Below are positions 1 to 11,300 of a stretch of DNA of 64,000 bases, in pieces; the stretch's first letter is position 1, and each line of letters begins with the position of its first letter. The notes below the pieces were generated by a model. It was not told the origin of the DNA. It searched no databases and was given only the letters and a program-made list of their open reading frames with translations. The DNA comes from Calditrichia bacterium. GTDB taxonomy: Bacteria > Calditrichota > Calditrichia > RBG-13-44-9 > J075. Made by a program: the position numbers and the translations under genes. The stretch is from NCBI GenBank assembly GCA_028284445.1, contig JANQRS010000068.1, positions 310,616 to 374,615 of the forward strand, in the 5' to 3' direction.

Positions 1-1
1 G

Positions 2-649
2 CCCCTGTGGTGGGCTGCGCATCATCGCCACCATCACCGGCATTCGGATCAGGAAGAGGATATTCATTCCCCGCGAAAAGGACTGTGGTGGTCGCATGTT
101 GGATGGATTCTCTGCGATAAATACAAGTGCGCGCATTTGAAGCTTGTGCATGACCTGCAAAAATTCCCGGAGCTCCGTTTCCTGGACCGCTTTCACTTGA
201 TTGCGCCGCTGTCGCTCGGACTGATTCTTTTCGGGCTTGGTGCGACCCTGAACGCCTATTTTCCGCAGTTGGGCACTTCCGGATTTCAATTGTTGATCTG
301 GGGGTTTTTTCTTAGTACAGTGTTGCTGTATCATGGAACGTTCACCGTGAATTCTTTGGCGCATGTGATTGGTCGCCGTCGCTTTGAAACCAGCGATGAC
401 AGTAAGAACAGTTTCCTGATTTCCATGATCACCCTTGGAGAAGGCTGGCATAACAATCATCACCGCTTCCCTTCTTCAGAACGGCAAGGATTTTATTGGT
501 GGGAAATTGATATTTCTCATTATATTTTAAGGATATTGTCCTGGTTTAGAGTGGTTTGGGATTTACGTACGCCGCCAAAGAAAGTATATGCGGAATCGCG
601 TTTCCTGAAACGGCCCAGCCAGGCGGTGAAAGATAAGACGATCCGTTAG
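2..649 (+). CDS. Fatty acid desaturase (acyl-CoA/stearoyl delta-9 type), 3' part
   Basis: The reading frame is open from base 2, so the 5' end lies outside the window. The visible 215 residues hold two histidine boxes of membrane di-iron desaturases: HHRHHH near bases 20-37 and HNNHH near bases 448-462, followed by RFPSS. Two hydrophobic stretches lie between them (bases about 200-350). This order (HxxHH, membrane pair, HNxHH) is that of the acyl-CoA/lipid delta-9 desaturases, which introduce a cis double bond into membrane fatty acids using O2 and an electron donor. The first His box is presumably upstream of the window. A strong terminator follows at 725-770, so the gene ends its transcription unit here. 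Confidence 0.85.
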   Translation, partial: PLWWAAHHRHHHRHSDQEEDIHSPRKGLWWSHVGWILCDKYKCAHLKLVHDLQKFPELRFLDRFHLIAPLSLGLILFGLGATLNAYFPQLGTSGFQLLIWGFFLSTVLLYHGTFTVNSLAHVIGRRRFETSDDSKNSFLISMITLGEGWHNNHHRFPSSERQGFYWWEIDISHYILRILSWFRVVWDLRTPPKKVYAESRFLKRPSQAVKDKTIR

Positions 650-724
650 TAAAACGATGTTGCAAAGCAGGATCTTGTAGACCAAATCGACAGGATTATA
701 TGGCTGATGCAAAAACGTTTTGTG

Positions 725-770
725 TGCGACAAATTCTGTTCCTGAGCGGAATAGAATTGTCGCATTTTTT
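725..770 (+). terminator. Rho-independent terminator after the desaturase gene
   Basis: Long hairpin with arms of about 17 bases (TGCGACAA at the left foot, TTGTCGCA at the right foot), one bulged A and one G-U pair, a loop of about 5 bases, then six T at 765-770. It separates the desaturase from the kinase operon that starts 65 bases on. Confidence 0.85.
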
Positions 771-834
771 GTGGAATGATCTGTGACTTTCGAAACAGAT
801 GGGCTGTCCCAATTGTAGTTGACGAAGGCAAGTG

Positions 835-2787
835 ATGATTGGAAAAACAGTTTCAGGTTACAAAGTTCTCGAGCAAATTGGTGAAGGAGGTATGGGCGCC
901 GTATATCTTGCTGAAGAAGTGAATCTTCGTCGCAAGGTGGCTCTTAAGTTCCTGCTCACCAAATATGTGTCTGAAGAAGGCGCGCGTGCCCGCTTTATTC
1001 GCGAGGCGCAATCTGCTGCTGCCCTCAATCATCCCAATATCGTAACGGTTTACGGCTTTGGCGAATATGAAGATACCTACTACATCGCTATGGAGCACGT
1101 GGCCGGTCAGTCTCTTGATCAAATCATCAAGAATCACACGCTTTCCATAGAAGAAGCCATTGATATCACCATGCAGCTCTGTGACGGCCTCAGTGAGGCG
1201 CATCAGGCTGGCATCGTTCATCGCGACATCAAGCCGCGTAACGTACTGCTTGATCTGCGCGGGCGCGTCAAAATTCTCGACTTTGGTATCGCCAAATTTG
1301 CCCAGGCTCCGGAAATTACTTTGAAGGGGGAAACCCTGGGGACGCTACACTATTTATCACCGGAGCAGATTGGCAATGAGCATGTTGACCGGCGCTCCGA
1401 TATCTTTTCGCTGGGGATTGTGCTATACGAAATGTTGACGTCGCGGCGTCCGTTTAAAGGCAAGAACGCACCAGCAGTACTTCACGCCATCCTCAATCGA
1501 GCGCCATTTCCTCTTACCAAATTCCGTGCAAATATTCCTCCCACGCTTCAACGCATCGTCGACAAATGCCTGGAAAAGAAGCAGAAGCAGCGCTATCAGC
1601 ATGTTGATGATATCATGTCGGATCTAAGAGTTGCCAAAACCCGCATCAAAGAAAACAGCATTATCGTTGGACCGGTTGAGGAGATACCGGACGAGCCAAC
1701 TCAGTCTTTTCCGAACAGTGTGGCAATTCTCTGCATGGACCTGCAGGAAGCAAATCGGATTATTGATGACGATAGCAATCACACGCGCCGCTTGATGACC
1801 TATCCAATTTCAGTTACACGTACTATCGTTGAAAAATTCGGCGGTACAGCGCTGGAGCAATATGATGATTTTCTATATTATCAATTTCAGCAGCCGATCG
1901 ATGCCGTAGAATGTGCCCTGGAAATGCAGGACACAATTAACGGCTTAAATCGGGAAGAAGCACCTCGCTTTAAAATCGGCGCCCGCATTACCGTTCATCT
2001 CGGTGAGGTAATTGAGATGAGCAGCGAGAAGCTGGTTGATGGCGTAAATGTGTCGGCCGCCTTGCTACCCATGACCCTTGCCGGCGGTATCACGATTACC
2101 GAATCGATTTATACCCTCGTTAACGATTCTCCGAAATTACAGCTGGTATCCCAGGGTGCTCAAGTCATCGAGAAATTAGGACTGAATATCCATCTATATG
2201 AAGTGCGAACCGGCTATGAACAGCAGCCTGTTGCACCGTATCAGCCAAAACAGTGGGAACTGACGCTGGATAGCTTTCGGGAAAAGCTGCTGGGGCAAAT
2301 GGCTCCGGGTTCTAACAAACTGTTCATCTCGATGTTGGGTTTGGGCCTAGCGGCACTGGTGTTAAGCTCAGTCTTCTTTTTGCGACATGATTTATTTGGC
2401 GGGACGGCAGAAGCCAATAGTAACAGCCAGCAGGCGCAGATGGAACAGACGAAGCCAGTTTCTTCAGCTGAATCGCCGAAAGCGGCCGCAAATGGCGTAT
2501 CGCAAGAGGCACATGCCTTCTTCATGCAGGTAAAGAAGTTAAAAACGCCGGTGCTGCTTGATCAATTTCTACAAAAAGAAAAACGAGAAGGCAAGCTTGA
2601 CTACGGTCAGGCTGCGCGCTTCCAGAATCGCGATAACAAATATGTTGTCATTATTGATAAGACAAAAATCCATGCTGTCTTTCAGCATATAGATGGCCGC
2701 TTTACAAATTTAAGAAATGGGGATCATCTGGCAAGCTTGTCGGATGTGTTCAAAGGTAAAATAGCAGTCTGGGTAGAAGTTTTCTAA
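835..2787 (+). CDS. Ser/Thr protein kinase (PknB/Hanks type) with degenerate class III cyclase-like domain and one membrane segment
   Basis: 650 residues. Residues 1-270 are a complete Hanks-type kinase: glycine loop GEGGMGAVYLAEE, catalytic lysine K38 (VALKFL), HRDIKPRNVLL with H129/D131, DFG with D149, and YLSPEQI. Residues about 295-455 resemble a class III adenylate/guanylate cyclase domain: MDL with D302, YDDF with D344/D345, and DGVNVSAALL with N405. The arginine normally found in the VNxAAR motif is replaced by leucine, so cyclase activity is doubtful and a regulatory role is more likely. One transmembrane helix (about 496-517) is followed by an Asn/Gln/Ser-rich linker and a C-terminal domain of about 100 residues that I do not recognise. 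ATG at 835 is preferred over GTG at 832 because AAGG lies 6-7 bases upstream of it. Two secreted proteins follow closely and may be co-transcribed. Confidence 0.9.
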   Translation: MIGKTVSGYKVLEQIGEGGMGAVYLAEEVNLRRKVALKFLLTKYVSEEGARARFIREAQSAAALNHPNIVTVYGFGEYEDTYYIAMEHVAGQSLDQIIKNHTLSIEEAIDITMQLCDGLSEAHQAGIVHRDIKPRNVLLDLRGRVKILDFGIAKFAQAPEITLKGETLGTLHYLSPEQIGNEHVDRRSDIFSLGIVLYEMLTSRRPFKGKNAPAVLHAILNRAPFPLTKFRANIPPTLQRIVDKCLEKKQKQRYQHVDDIMSDLRVAKTRIKENSIIVGPVEEIPDEPTQSFPNSVAILCMDLQEANRIIDDDSNHTRRLMTYPISVTRTIVEKFGGTALEQYDDFLYYQFQQPIDAVECALEMQDTINGLNREEAPRFKIGARITVHLGEVIEMSSEKLVDGVNVSAALLPMTLAGGITITESIYTLVNDSPKLQLVSQGAQVIEKLGLNIHLYEVRTGYEQQPVAPYQPKQWELTLDSFREKLLGQMAPGSNKLFISMLGLGLAALVLSSVFFLRHDLFGGTAEANSNSQQAQMEQTKPVSSAESPKAAANGVSQEAHAFFMQVKKLKTPVLLDQFLQKEKREGKLDYGQAARFQNRDNKYVVIIDKTKIHAVFQHIDGRFTNLRNGDHLASLSDVFKGKIAVWVEVF

Positions 2788-2804
2788 TCACTGAAGGTTC
2801 AACT

Positions 2805-3776
2805 ATGATACGACGTCTCTTACTTGCGCTCTTGATATGTTTCTCGGCTCCAATGTTGGCCAATTTCAGCACTTCTGTGGTTATTCAGGAGGGTGGAGAT
2901 TCTCTCATGCGCTCCAAAACAGAGAAAAATCTTACCGATGTGTTGAATGCCTGCAATCGCATGCAGGAATCCCAGGCAGTTTTAGACGATATCCGCAATC
3001 TCTTCGTCCCCGGGGCTTTCGAAGCCTTTCAACAATTGGCAACAGAGACAAAAATGTTTGCCAACGAGCCGGAATACAGCGCCCATCTCATTACCACCAC
3101 TGCCGGTGATTTCGAGGTTAGGAATATTAAGGTACGGGTTTCCGCGGTGGAGCGGCAAGGTGTACCGCCATATCAGTATCTTGTTTTTACCCTGAATGGC
3201 GAAGGGGAAATCAAGGAAACCAAGTTTACGATCGAAAAGCAGCGTTACCAGGAAATCGTCGAGCAGGGCAAAGCCCTGAATGACCTGGCCTATCGCGAGA
3301 AGATTCTGCACTTTGTGGAACTTTATCGGACTGCTTATAACAAAAAGGACTCGACATTTATAGAAAGAACGCTTTCGGACGATGCCTTGATTATCGTGGG
3401 CAATGTGGTTCAGGTGAAAGATGAGAATCCTGAATATTTGAATCGCAGCTACCTGGATGATGAACAAATCCAGTTTCTGCTTCTGGAAAAGAAGCAATAC
3501 ATGCGGCGTCTGAAGCGGGCTTTTCGCAATAACGAATTTGTACAAATAAACTTTGACCACATCAAGATCAATCAACATCCACGTTTTGACCAGGTATATG
3601 GTGTTCAACTTAAGCAACGCTGGAATTCTTCGACTTATAGTGATGAAGGCTTTCTCTTCTTAATGATGGATTTTGTCCAGCCCGAAGAGCCAATTGTTCA
3701 CGTGCGTGCCTGGCAGCCGGAACGCTTCGAAGACGGGTCAACCGTGAGTATTTTTGATTTTGACATTATAGAGTAG
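2805..3776 (+). CDS. Secreted protein of unknown function, possible NTF2-like domain
   Basis: 323 residues with a clear signal peptide (MIRRLLLALLICFSAPMLA). The C-terminal half (about 165-300) has the look of an NTF2/SnoaL-like fold: a helix FVELYRTAYNKKD, then TLSDDALIIVG, a conserved-looking YGVQLKQRW stretch and a closing VHVRAWQPE strand. I have no named family. It starts 17 bases after the kinase stop with GAAGG upstream of the ATG and is followed after 5 bases by another secreted protein, so the three form one operon. The products may be exported components of a kinase-signalled envelope process, which is inference from position only. Confidence 0.75.
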   Translation: MIRRLLLALLICFSAPMLANFSTSVVIQEGGDSLMRSKTEKNLTDVLNACNRMQESQAVLDDIRNLFVPGAFEAFQQLATETKMFANEPEYSAHLITTTAGDFEVRNIKVRVSAVERQGVPPYQYLVFTLNGEGEIKETKFTIEKQRYQEIVEQGKALNDLAYREKILHFVELYRTAYNKKDSTFIERTLSDDALIIVGNVVQVKDENPEYLNRSYLDDEQIQFLLLEKKQYMRRLKRAFRNNEFVQINFDHIKINQHPRFDQVYGVQLKQRWNSSTYSDEGFLFLMMDFVQPEEPIVHVRAWQPERFEDGSTVSIFDFDIIE

Positions 3777-3781
3777 CTTAT

Positions 3782-5137
3782 ATGATCGCTCGATATCTGC
3801 TTGGCCTGCTGCTTATAACCTCTTTATATGCGGCAGAATCTACACCCGGCACAAGGGAATGGGCGGAAGATGTTCTTCGAAATCCGACATCGTATTTTGT
3901 GAATACGTATGAGCGTGAAATTTTCGAGAAGTTCCGTGGCAAATTCCGTAATGTCTCCATTAAGACCGCGCGGGTGATGAATCAGGAAATTCGCGTCGAC
4001 CTCCATATTCGTGGTGTGAGAAATACCTACCAGCTGAATATGTTCCTCGATAATGATAAGAATATTCAACAGGTTTATCGCCATCTGCCGTCTCTCGGCA
4101 GCTATGAAGGTATGCTCGATAGCCGTAGCGTGGCATGGCTTGGAAAACTCCTCTATCGCATAGATGCGGGTGATTCCGCGGCCTTGCTGGACTTGCTTTT
4201 CTATGAGCAGGTGGAAGTGCGCTATAAAAACCTGGCATCGAAGCGCGAGATTTCCAAACAGTTATTAATGGATTTTCCCGAAGTTGTTGAGACGCGAAAT
4301 ATTACTCTTTCTGAGAATCAGGGGGTATTGAACGTTGCTATTGATACTCAATATCTCAACGGCCTTGCCATTCGTATTCCCCTAACCCTTACAGAAGATC
4401 GCGATACGGCTATTCAACAGGAAGCCCTGTATCAGCGATTGCTGAAAATTGTGCAGGGGAGCGCAGCCGTTCGCGCCGGAAATGAAGCATTGAATCGCTA
4501 TCCAAGTGCCCGCTTTGCCGGAAATAACGTCGTGGTGCCGTATCTCATCGAGCGTGTTGAAACCCTCAGTGAAATCAGCTATGTCGCTACCGGCGCTGTG
4601 AATAGTGGCGCAATTGTCTTGCCCGACGCCGATATTCAGTTACAGGCTGTGAATCCTTCGACATGGCTGATGAATGATATGTTGTTGATTGATTTCCATG
4701 GGCCTGATGCTGCAGTTGACGAAGCTTTGACGGCTTCTTCCCGATTCCTGCGCAGTCTCTATAATTTGTTCGGACATCAGCAATTAGATGACAATGATTC
4801 GTTCCATAGCCATTTGAACGGCACTGTTCATTATCGAGGCTATACGCTTCATGAACTGGGACTTACGTCCGCTGTAACCTGTGAAAGAATGCTGCAGGGG
4901 CTGGGCACCGAAGGCCATTTTTACTTTTATCCGTCCCGGATTGATTACGAGGAAGACACCGTGAAAATCCGCGGTCTTCTTTATATAACGGCAGCGCCAA
5001 ATGCCGATGTATACCATTTTGCAGAAGTGATTGCGACCGCAGACAAGAAAGCCGCAACGATACATACCTCACTCGATCTGATATTCTATCCTTTTGTAAA
5101 ATCAAACCACGTTTCGTCTATGGGCCGGAAATTTTAG
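3782..5137 (+). CDS. Secreted protein of unknown function
   Basis: 451 residues with a signal peptide (MIARYLLGLLLITSLYAAES). The mature part is mixed alpha/beta without cysteine clusters or a catalytic motif I recognise. It begins 5 bases after the preceding stop and is the last gene of the kinase operon. No hairpin terminator is visible after it. A 234-base gap then leads to the giant secreted protein gene. In this gap a 74-codon open frame (5145-5369) shows no signal peptide, motif or ribosome site, and I do not call it. Confidence 0.7.
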   Translation: MIARYLLGLLLITSLYAAESTPGTREWAEDVLRNPTSYFVNTYEREIFEKFRGKFRNVSIKTARVMNQEIRVDLHIRGVRNTYQLNMFLDNDKNIQQVYRHLPSLGSYEGMLDSRSVAWLGKLLYRIDAGDSAALLDLLFYEQVEVRYKNLASKREISKQLLMDFPEVVETRNITLSENQGVLNVAIDTQYLNGLAIRIPLTLTEDRDTAIQQEALYQRLLKIVQGSAAVRAGNEALNRYPSARFAGNNVVVPYLIERVETLSEISYVATGAVNSGAIVLPDADIQLQAVNPSTWLMNDMLLIDFHGPDAAVDEALTASSRFLRSLYNLFGHQQLDDNDSFHSHLNGTVHYRGYTLHELGLTSAVTCERMLQGLGTEGHFYFYPSRIDYEEDTVKIRGLLYITAAPNADVYHFAEVIATADKKAATIHTSLDLIFYPFVKSNHVSSMGRKF

Positions 5138-5371
5138 GCAAATTGTGACGGGGACCAAACTGGCCGTCAAAAACCGGCAAAAATCCTTATTTTATGGCCT
5201 TTCAGAAGGTTGTTTTTGGGAGGAGGAATTGCCTGAATCTGCGACGGATCACAAACGAAGCCGCATAGTACGGCCATATTTGCAAGGAAATTTTGAATAT
5301 TTGTCAGCGTGTGGAGGAAACCTGCCGAAAATTCATGCTGATCGTATTTTGACCAAAACTGAAGTTTGAGG

Positions 5372-8300
5372 ATGATGAAGCACCACGACTTACACCGACC
5401 GAAACAAAATTCCCTGGGAATCAAAGCAATTTGCTCCGTTTTGTTCCTGAGTCTTTTTGCAACATCTGTCTATGCACAGACTTTCACTGCCATCGGCGGT
5501 GATGTTGTTTCTGATGCCTTTTCTACCAGGAGTGCCTCCTGGGGAGACTTTGATGGTGACGGAGATCTTGATCTGTTGATCACCCAGGACGACGATGACA
5601 ACAAAATTTATCGAAACGACAATAATGTTTTTGTCGAAGTGACTGTGCCCAATGACAGTGCTGCGTCAGGCACTTGGGGTGACTATGACAACGATGGTGA
5701 CCTGGATTTTTTCATGGTAACCAGACTTGGCCGTAACCTTTTGTATGAGAATGACGGCACAGGCTCTTTTACCGAAGTTACTACCGGAACGATTGTCAAC
5801 GAAGTGATTGACTCACGTGCACCCAGTTTTATCGACTACAACAGCGATGGCTTCCTCGATCTCTATGTACCTAACCGGTCTACTGGTAATTTTTTGTTTG
5901 AAGGAGATGGTGCTGGAAACTTTACGAAGGTGCTGACCGGGCCACATGTTGCTTTTGGCAATCAATCATTGGCTGCCAATTGGGCAGATTATGATGGCGA
6001 CGGTGATATGGATGTTTTCGTTTGTAATGACGGTGGGGGGCAAACCAATCAGTTGTTCCGCAATGAACTTGTCGAAACAGGCAGTGCAACATTTGTGGAA
6101 GAAACCGGCGTTGTTATGGCTACTGAAGGCGGTATTTCAGAAGCTGCCTCCTGGGGCGATTACGACAACGATGGCGATATGGATCTGTATGTTGCAAATG
6201 ATGGCGACGATAATAACGCACTGAATTACTTCTACGAAAACAATGGCGACGGCACATTTACGAAAATAACCACCGGGCTACCTTCCACCGAGACTGGCGA
6301 TTCCGAAGATTGTAGTTGGGCGGATTATGATAATGACGGCGATCTCGACCTTTTTGTCATCAATAATGATGGTGAAAACAATGTGCTCTATGAAAATAGT
6401 GGCGCACCCAATTATACCTTTACCAAGCTAAGTGGCGCTAATATTGTTACCGACGGTGGTGGTTCCGAAGGTGGTGCCTGGGGCGACTACGATAATGATG
6501 GTGATTTAGACCTCTATGTTGCCAATGACGACGAGGCCAATTTTTTCTATCAAAACGATGGCAACGGAAATTCCTGGATGCGCATTCAGCTCGAGGGTAC
6601 TGTATCGAATGTAAACGCAATCGGCGCTCGCGTTCGTGTGAAGGCAGCTGTTGATGGCGTAACCCCGACCTGGCAATACCGTCAAGTGGTTGGGCAAACA
6701 AGTGCCAAAGGGCAGAACATGCTTGATGCTCATTTTGGCCTGGCGAGTGCAGCAAAGGTGGATTCTGTTGAAGTGATCTGGCCGAGTGGTCTTGTTTCCA
6801 CTATTACCGAAACCAATAGCAACCAGATCTTGAATATCGTTGAGGGCGTAGAAGTACCGGAGGTGCCGCAAAACCTGGTGGCAACGACTATTTCCGACAC
6901 CCAAATTGATCTGACCTGGGATCAGAATACCGACACCCCTCTGCGCTACCGCATTTATCGTGGTGACGTCAGTGGTGGACCGTATACCCTGGTCGATTCA
7001 GTTGATCACCCTACGACAACCTTCAGTGACGATGAACTCACTGCTTCAACCACTTATTATTATGTGATCAGCGCAGTAGACGCCGATGGCGAATCCGGCC
7101 AGTCAACCGAAGCCAGCGCAACTACAAACGGTGCGCCGCCGGCAACCCCAACCGGCCTGAGCGCGATTGGTGTAGCTGAAGACCAGATTGACTTAAGCTG
7201 GACGGCCAACACGGATGATCCTACCCGCTATTATATTTACCGTTCCGAAGTCAGTGGTGGGACATTTACCTTAATCGACTCGGTAGATCATCCTACTGTA
7301 ACTTTTAGCAATACCGGCCTCAGTGGTGAAACAACTTACTATTACACAATTAGCGCCGTCAACGGTTCCGGCGAATCGGATCAAACGGATGAGGTCAGTG
7401 CTACAACTACCGGACCGGTTCCGAATGTGCCGACGGGCCTCAGTGCGACCGCTGTATCTGCCAGCCAGATTAACCTGAACTGGACCGCCAATACGGACGA
7501 TCCCACTCGCTACTATGTGTATCGTGCCTTGATCAATGGCGGGACCTTCACCTTGATAGACTCTGTTGATCATCCCGGCGTGAGTTATAGCCACACCGGT
7601 TTGGCGACTTCCACGACTTACTACTACAAGATCAGTGCAGTGAACGATATCGGAGAATCTGCTCAGAGTGAGCAGGTAAGCGCGACAACTTTTGGATTGC
7701 CGCCAGCGACGCCGACAAATCTGACCGCGACTTCTGCAGGACCAAGCCAGATTGATTTGAGCTGGACGGCCAGCACCGGCAGCCCAATTGAGTATTATAT
7801 CTATCGCTCTACAACCAGTGGCGGCACATTTGTTATCGTTGATTCGGTGAATCATCCGACCACATCGTATTCCAACACAGGACTGGATGACCTGACCACA
7901 TATTACTACCAGGTCAGCGCCAATAATGCCTGGGGTGAATCGGTACTGTCCGACGAAGCCAGCGCCACAACCGATGGCTCTCCGCCGACTACCCCTACCA
8001 ATCCCAATGCAACCACGATTTCTTTTTCGCAGATTGATCTGAGCTGGACGACCAGCGACGAGGAGCCAGACCGTTACTATATTTACCGTTCTCTTTTTGC
8101 CGGCAATGGTTACGTGGTTGTTGATTCGGTGGATCATCCGACAGACTTTTATAATGATACCGGCCTCAGCATTTTAACTACCTACTATTACCGATTCAGC
8201 GCTGTAAATGAATGGGGTGAGTCAGCCTTGTCGAGCGTAACCAGCGCCACCACGGACGGTATTGCCCCGTCCAATCCGACGAATCTTACGGCGACCACGA

Positions 8301-11300
8301 TTTCCTCAAGTGAGATCGACCTGAGCTGGACGGCCAGTCTGAACGGGCCTGTTCGCTATTACATTTACCGCTCGCTGGTTTCGGGAGGCACTTTTGCGCT
8401 TGTTGATTCGGTGGATCATCCAACAACCAGCTATAGTGCCAGTGGGTTGACGCCTTCAACAACTTATTTCTACAAGGTTAGCGCGGTGAATGATTGGGGT
8501 GAGTCCGGACAATCCGGTGAATCCTCTGCTACGACCAACGGAGTTGCTCCGCCAACACCGGTGGGATTTGCTGCAACAACCGCATCAGCTTCGCAAATTG
8601 ATTTGAGCTGGACGGCCAATGATGCCGCAACAGATCAGTATTTGATTTATCGCTCCTTGACCTCCGGCAGCGGATTCGAAGTGATAGATTCTGTTTTGTT
8701 CGGTGAGGTGAGCTACAGCGATACCGGTCTGACCAAGTTGACAACTTACTATTATGAAATTCAGGCCGCGAATGAGTGGGGACGGTCCGCACGGTCCGCA
8801 GAAGTCAACGCCACAACGGACGGCATTGCACCAACAGTGCCAAGAAATGTGCTCGCTTCGGCTACTTCGGCGACTGAGATCAATCTCAGCTGGCAGGCAA
8901 GCAATGAAGATCCGGAGTCATATGAGATTTATCGCTCACTGACCAGCGGTTCTGGTTTTACGCTGCTTACAACGGTTAATGCGCCGGCGGTTTCATTTGA
9001 CGACAGCGGGTTAAATCCGTTGACGACTTACTACTATTATGTCGTCGCCGTGAATGCTTGGGGTACTTCCCCGCAAAGTAGCGAAGCGTCCGCAGAGACA
9101 CCGCCGATTGGCGCACCAACAGCGCCTTCCGACCTAAGTGCCGAGGCGATTTCACGCACCCAGATTGATATCAGCTGGACAGCATCGGGTAACGGACCGG
9201 ATTTTTATCGCATTTATCGTTCACTGGATGCAACAAGTGGCTTTGTTCAGATAGATTCAATCAACAGCCCGGACGTCACTTATAGCAATGTTGGCCTGGA
9301 CTCATCGACAACCTACCATTATCGGGTAGCTGCTGTGAATGCGGTTGGCGAATCTGCACCTTCCAATATTGATAGCGCAACAACATTTGGTATCGCCGGA
9401 ACCGCCCAAAATTTGAGCGCTGTGACTGTTTCCGCGTCCAAAATTGACCTGAGCTGGGATAGCGGTAGTGGAGATATTGATAGTTACCGCATTTATCGCT
9501 CTTTGACCAGCTCAAACGGATTTAGCGAAGTAGGTGAAGTGGATGCAGCAACTACCACCTTTGCCGACAGCAATTTGACGCAGCTGACAACCTATTATTA
9601 TCATGTGCGCTCGGTGAATAGTTTTGGGGAATCGGGTGCCTCTGATGAGGCCAGTGCAATGACCGACGGTCTGCCGCCAACGGTGCCTGCCAATGTCACA
9701 GCAGAGGCATTACTGCCCAACCAGGTTAACCTGGAATGGGATGCCAGCAGTTCCAATCCGGAACGCTACTATATATACCGTTCCACCACAAGTGGCAGCG
9801 GTTTTGCCCTGATTGATTCCGTGGTGCATCCGTTTACCAGCTTTGGTGATATCGATGTATCTCCGGAAACCACTTACTTCTATGCAATTAGCGCAGTGAA
9901 TGTTTGGGGACAATCAGCCCGCAGCAGCGAGGCCAGCGCAACGACACCGGGTGTCGCCCCTACCTCTCCGGACAACATGATCGCCCTGGCAGTTTCTGCC
10001 AACCAAATTGATTTAAGCTGGGATGGCAGCGAACAAAACCCAATGACCTACCGAGTTTACCGCTCGGTCACAAGCGGGAGCGGATATAGCCTGGTTGACT
10101 CAACAACGCATCCGGACACCACTTATAGTGATCGTTTGCTGACCCCGTCGACTGTTTACTATTATCAAGTGACTGCTGTAAATAATTGGGGCGAATCCGC
10201 GCCTTCTGTTGAGGACAGTGCTGAAACCACCAACCTCGGTGTGCCTTCTGCACCGACGAATCTTATTGCAACGACCGGCTCCGTATCACAAATTAACCTT
10301 GGCTGGGATGTAAGCCTTAGCGGCAATCCAATTCGCTATCTGATTTATCGCTCCCTGACCACGGCGGCAATAGAGGAAATTGGCTCTCAGAATTTTACCC
10401 TGATTGACTCGGTTGAGCATCCGCTGAATATTTACAGTGATACCGATCTGGATTCTTCAACGACATATTATTATCACGTTCGGGCGTTAAACGTCGCCGG
10501 CGAATCACCGCAGTCCAACGAGGCCTCAGCAACCACATTTGGTGCGCCGACGATCCCGACGGATTTGACTGCGACCACCTTCTCATCATCGCAGATTGAT
10601 TTGACCTGGACCGCCAGTATTGGTCAGGCGACCAAATATTTCATTTACCGGTCACTCAACAGCGCCGGCCCCTTCGCCGTGGTGGATTCAATAGACTTTC
10701 CTGCTACGGCCTATAGCGACACCGGTTTGGCTGCTTCCACTACATATTATTACGAAATCTCTTCCAGTAACCAGTGGGGAGAATCAGACCGAAGCGATCA
10801 AGGCGAGGCAACAACCTTGGGAAGTGGATTCCCGTCTGCACCAGGCAATTTGCTGGCCGGAACATTATCGGACGATAAAATTGTGATTAGCTGGGATGCC
10901 AGTGCCAGCAACCCGCTGCAATACAAAATCTATCGCCGGCAGACCAGCGATGGCGATTTTATAGTTATCGATTCTGTAGCACATCCGCAGACCAGCTACA
11001 TCGACGAAGACCTGACGCCGTCAACTGTCTACTACTATCGCGTTTCTGCGACCAACGATTTTGGCGAATCTCCCTTCTCTAACGAAGCACCGGGAACCAC
11101 ATTTGGTCCACCGCAGACTCCTCAATCAATTAGTGCTGAAGGGACGTCAATCAGCACAATCAATCTGACCTGGACCGGCAGCACCGGCAACCCGGATTTT
11201 TATCGCATTTACCGGGCAGCGATGTCGGCTGGCGAATACACCCAAATCGACTCAATTGCGCATCCGATGACGATCTATAGCGATACCGGTTTGGTTGAAG

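Noticed and set aside
3778..4238. Antisense open frames across the secreted-protein genes
   Set aside because: They mirror the codon pattern of well-supported genes on the other strand and have no motifs or ribosome sites.
5145..5369. 74-codon open frame before the giant gene
   Set aside because: No ribosome site, signal peptide or motif; it overlaps the start of a well-supported gene.
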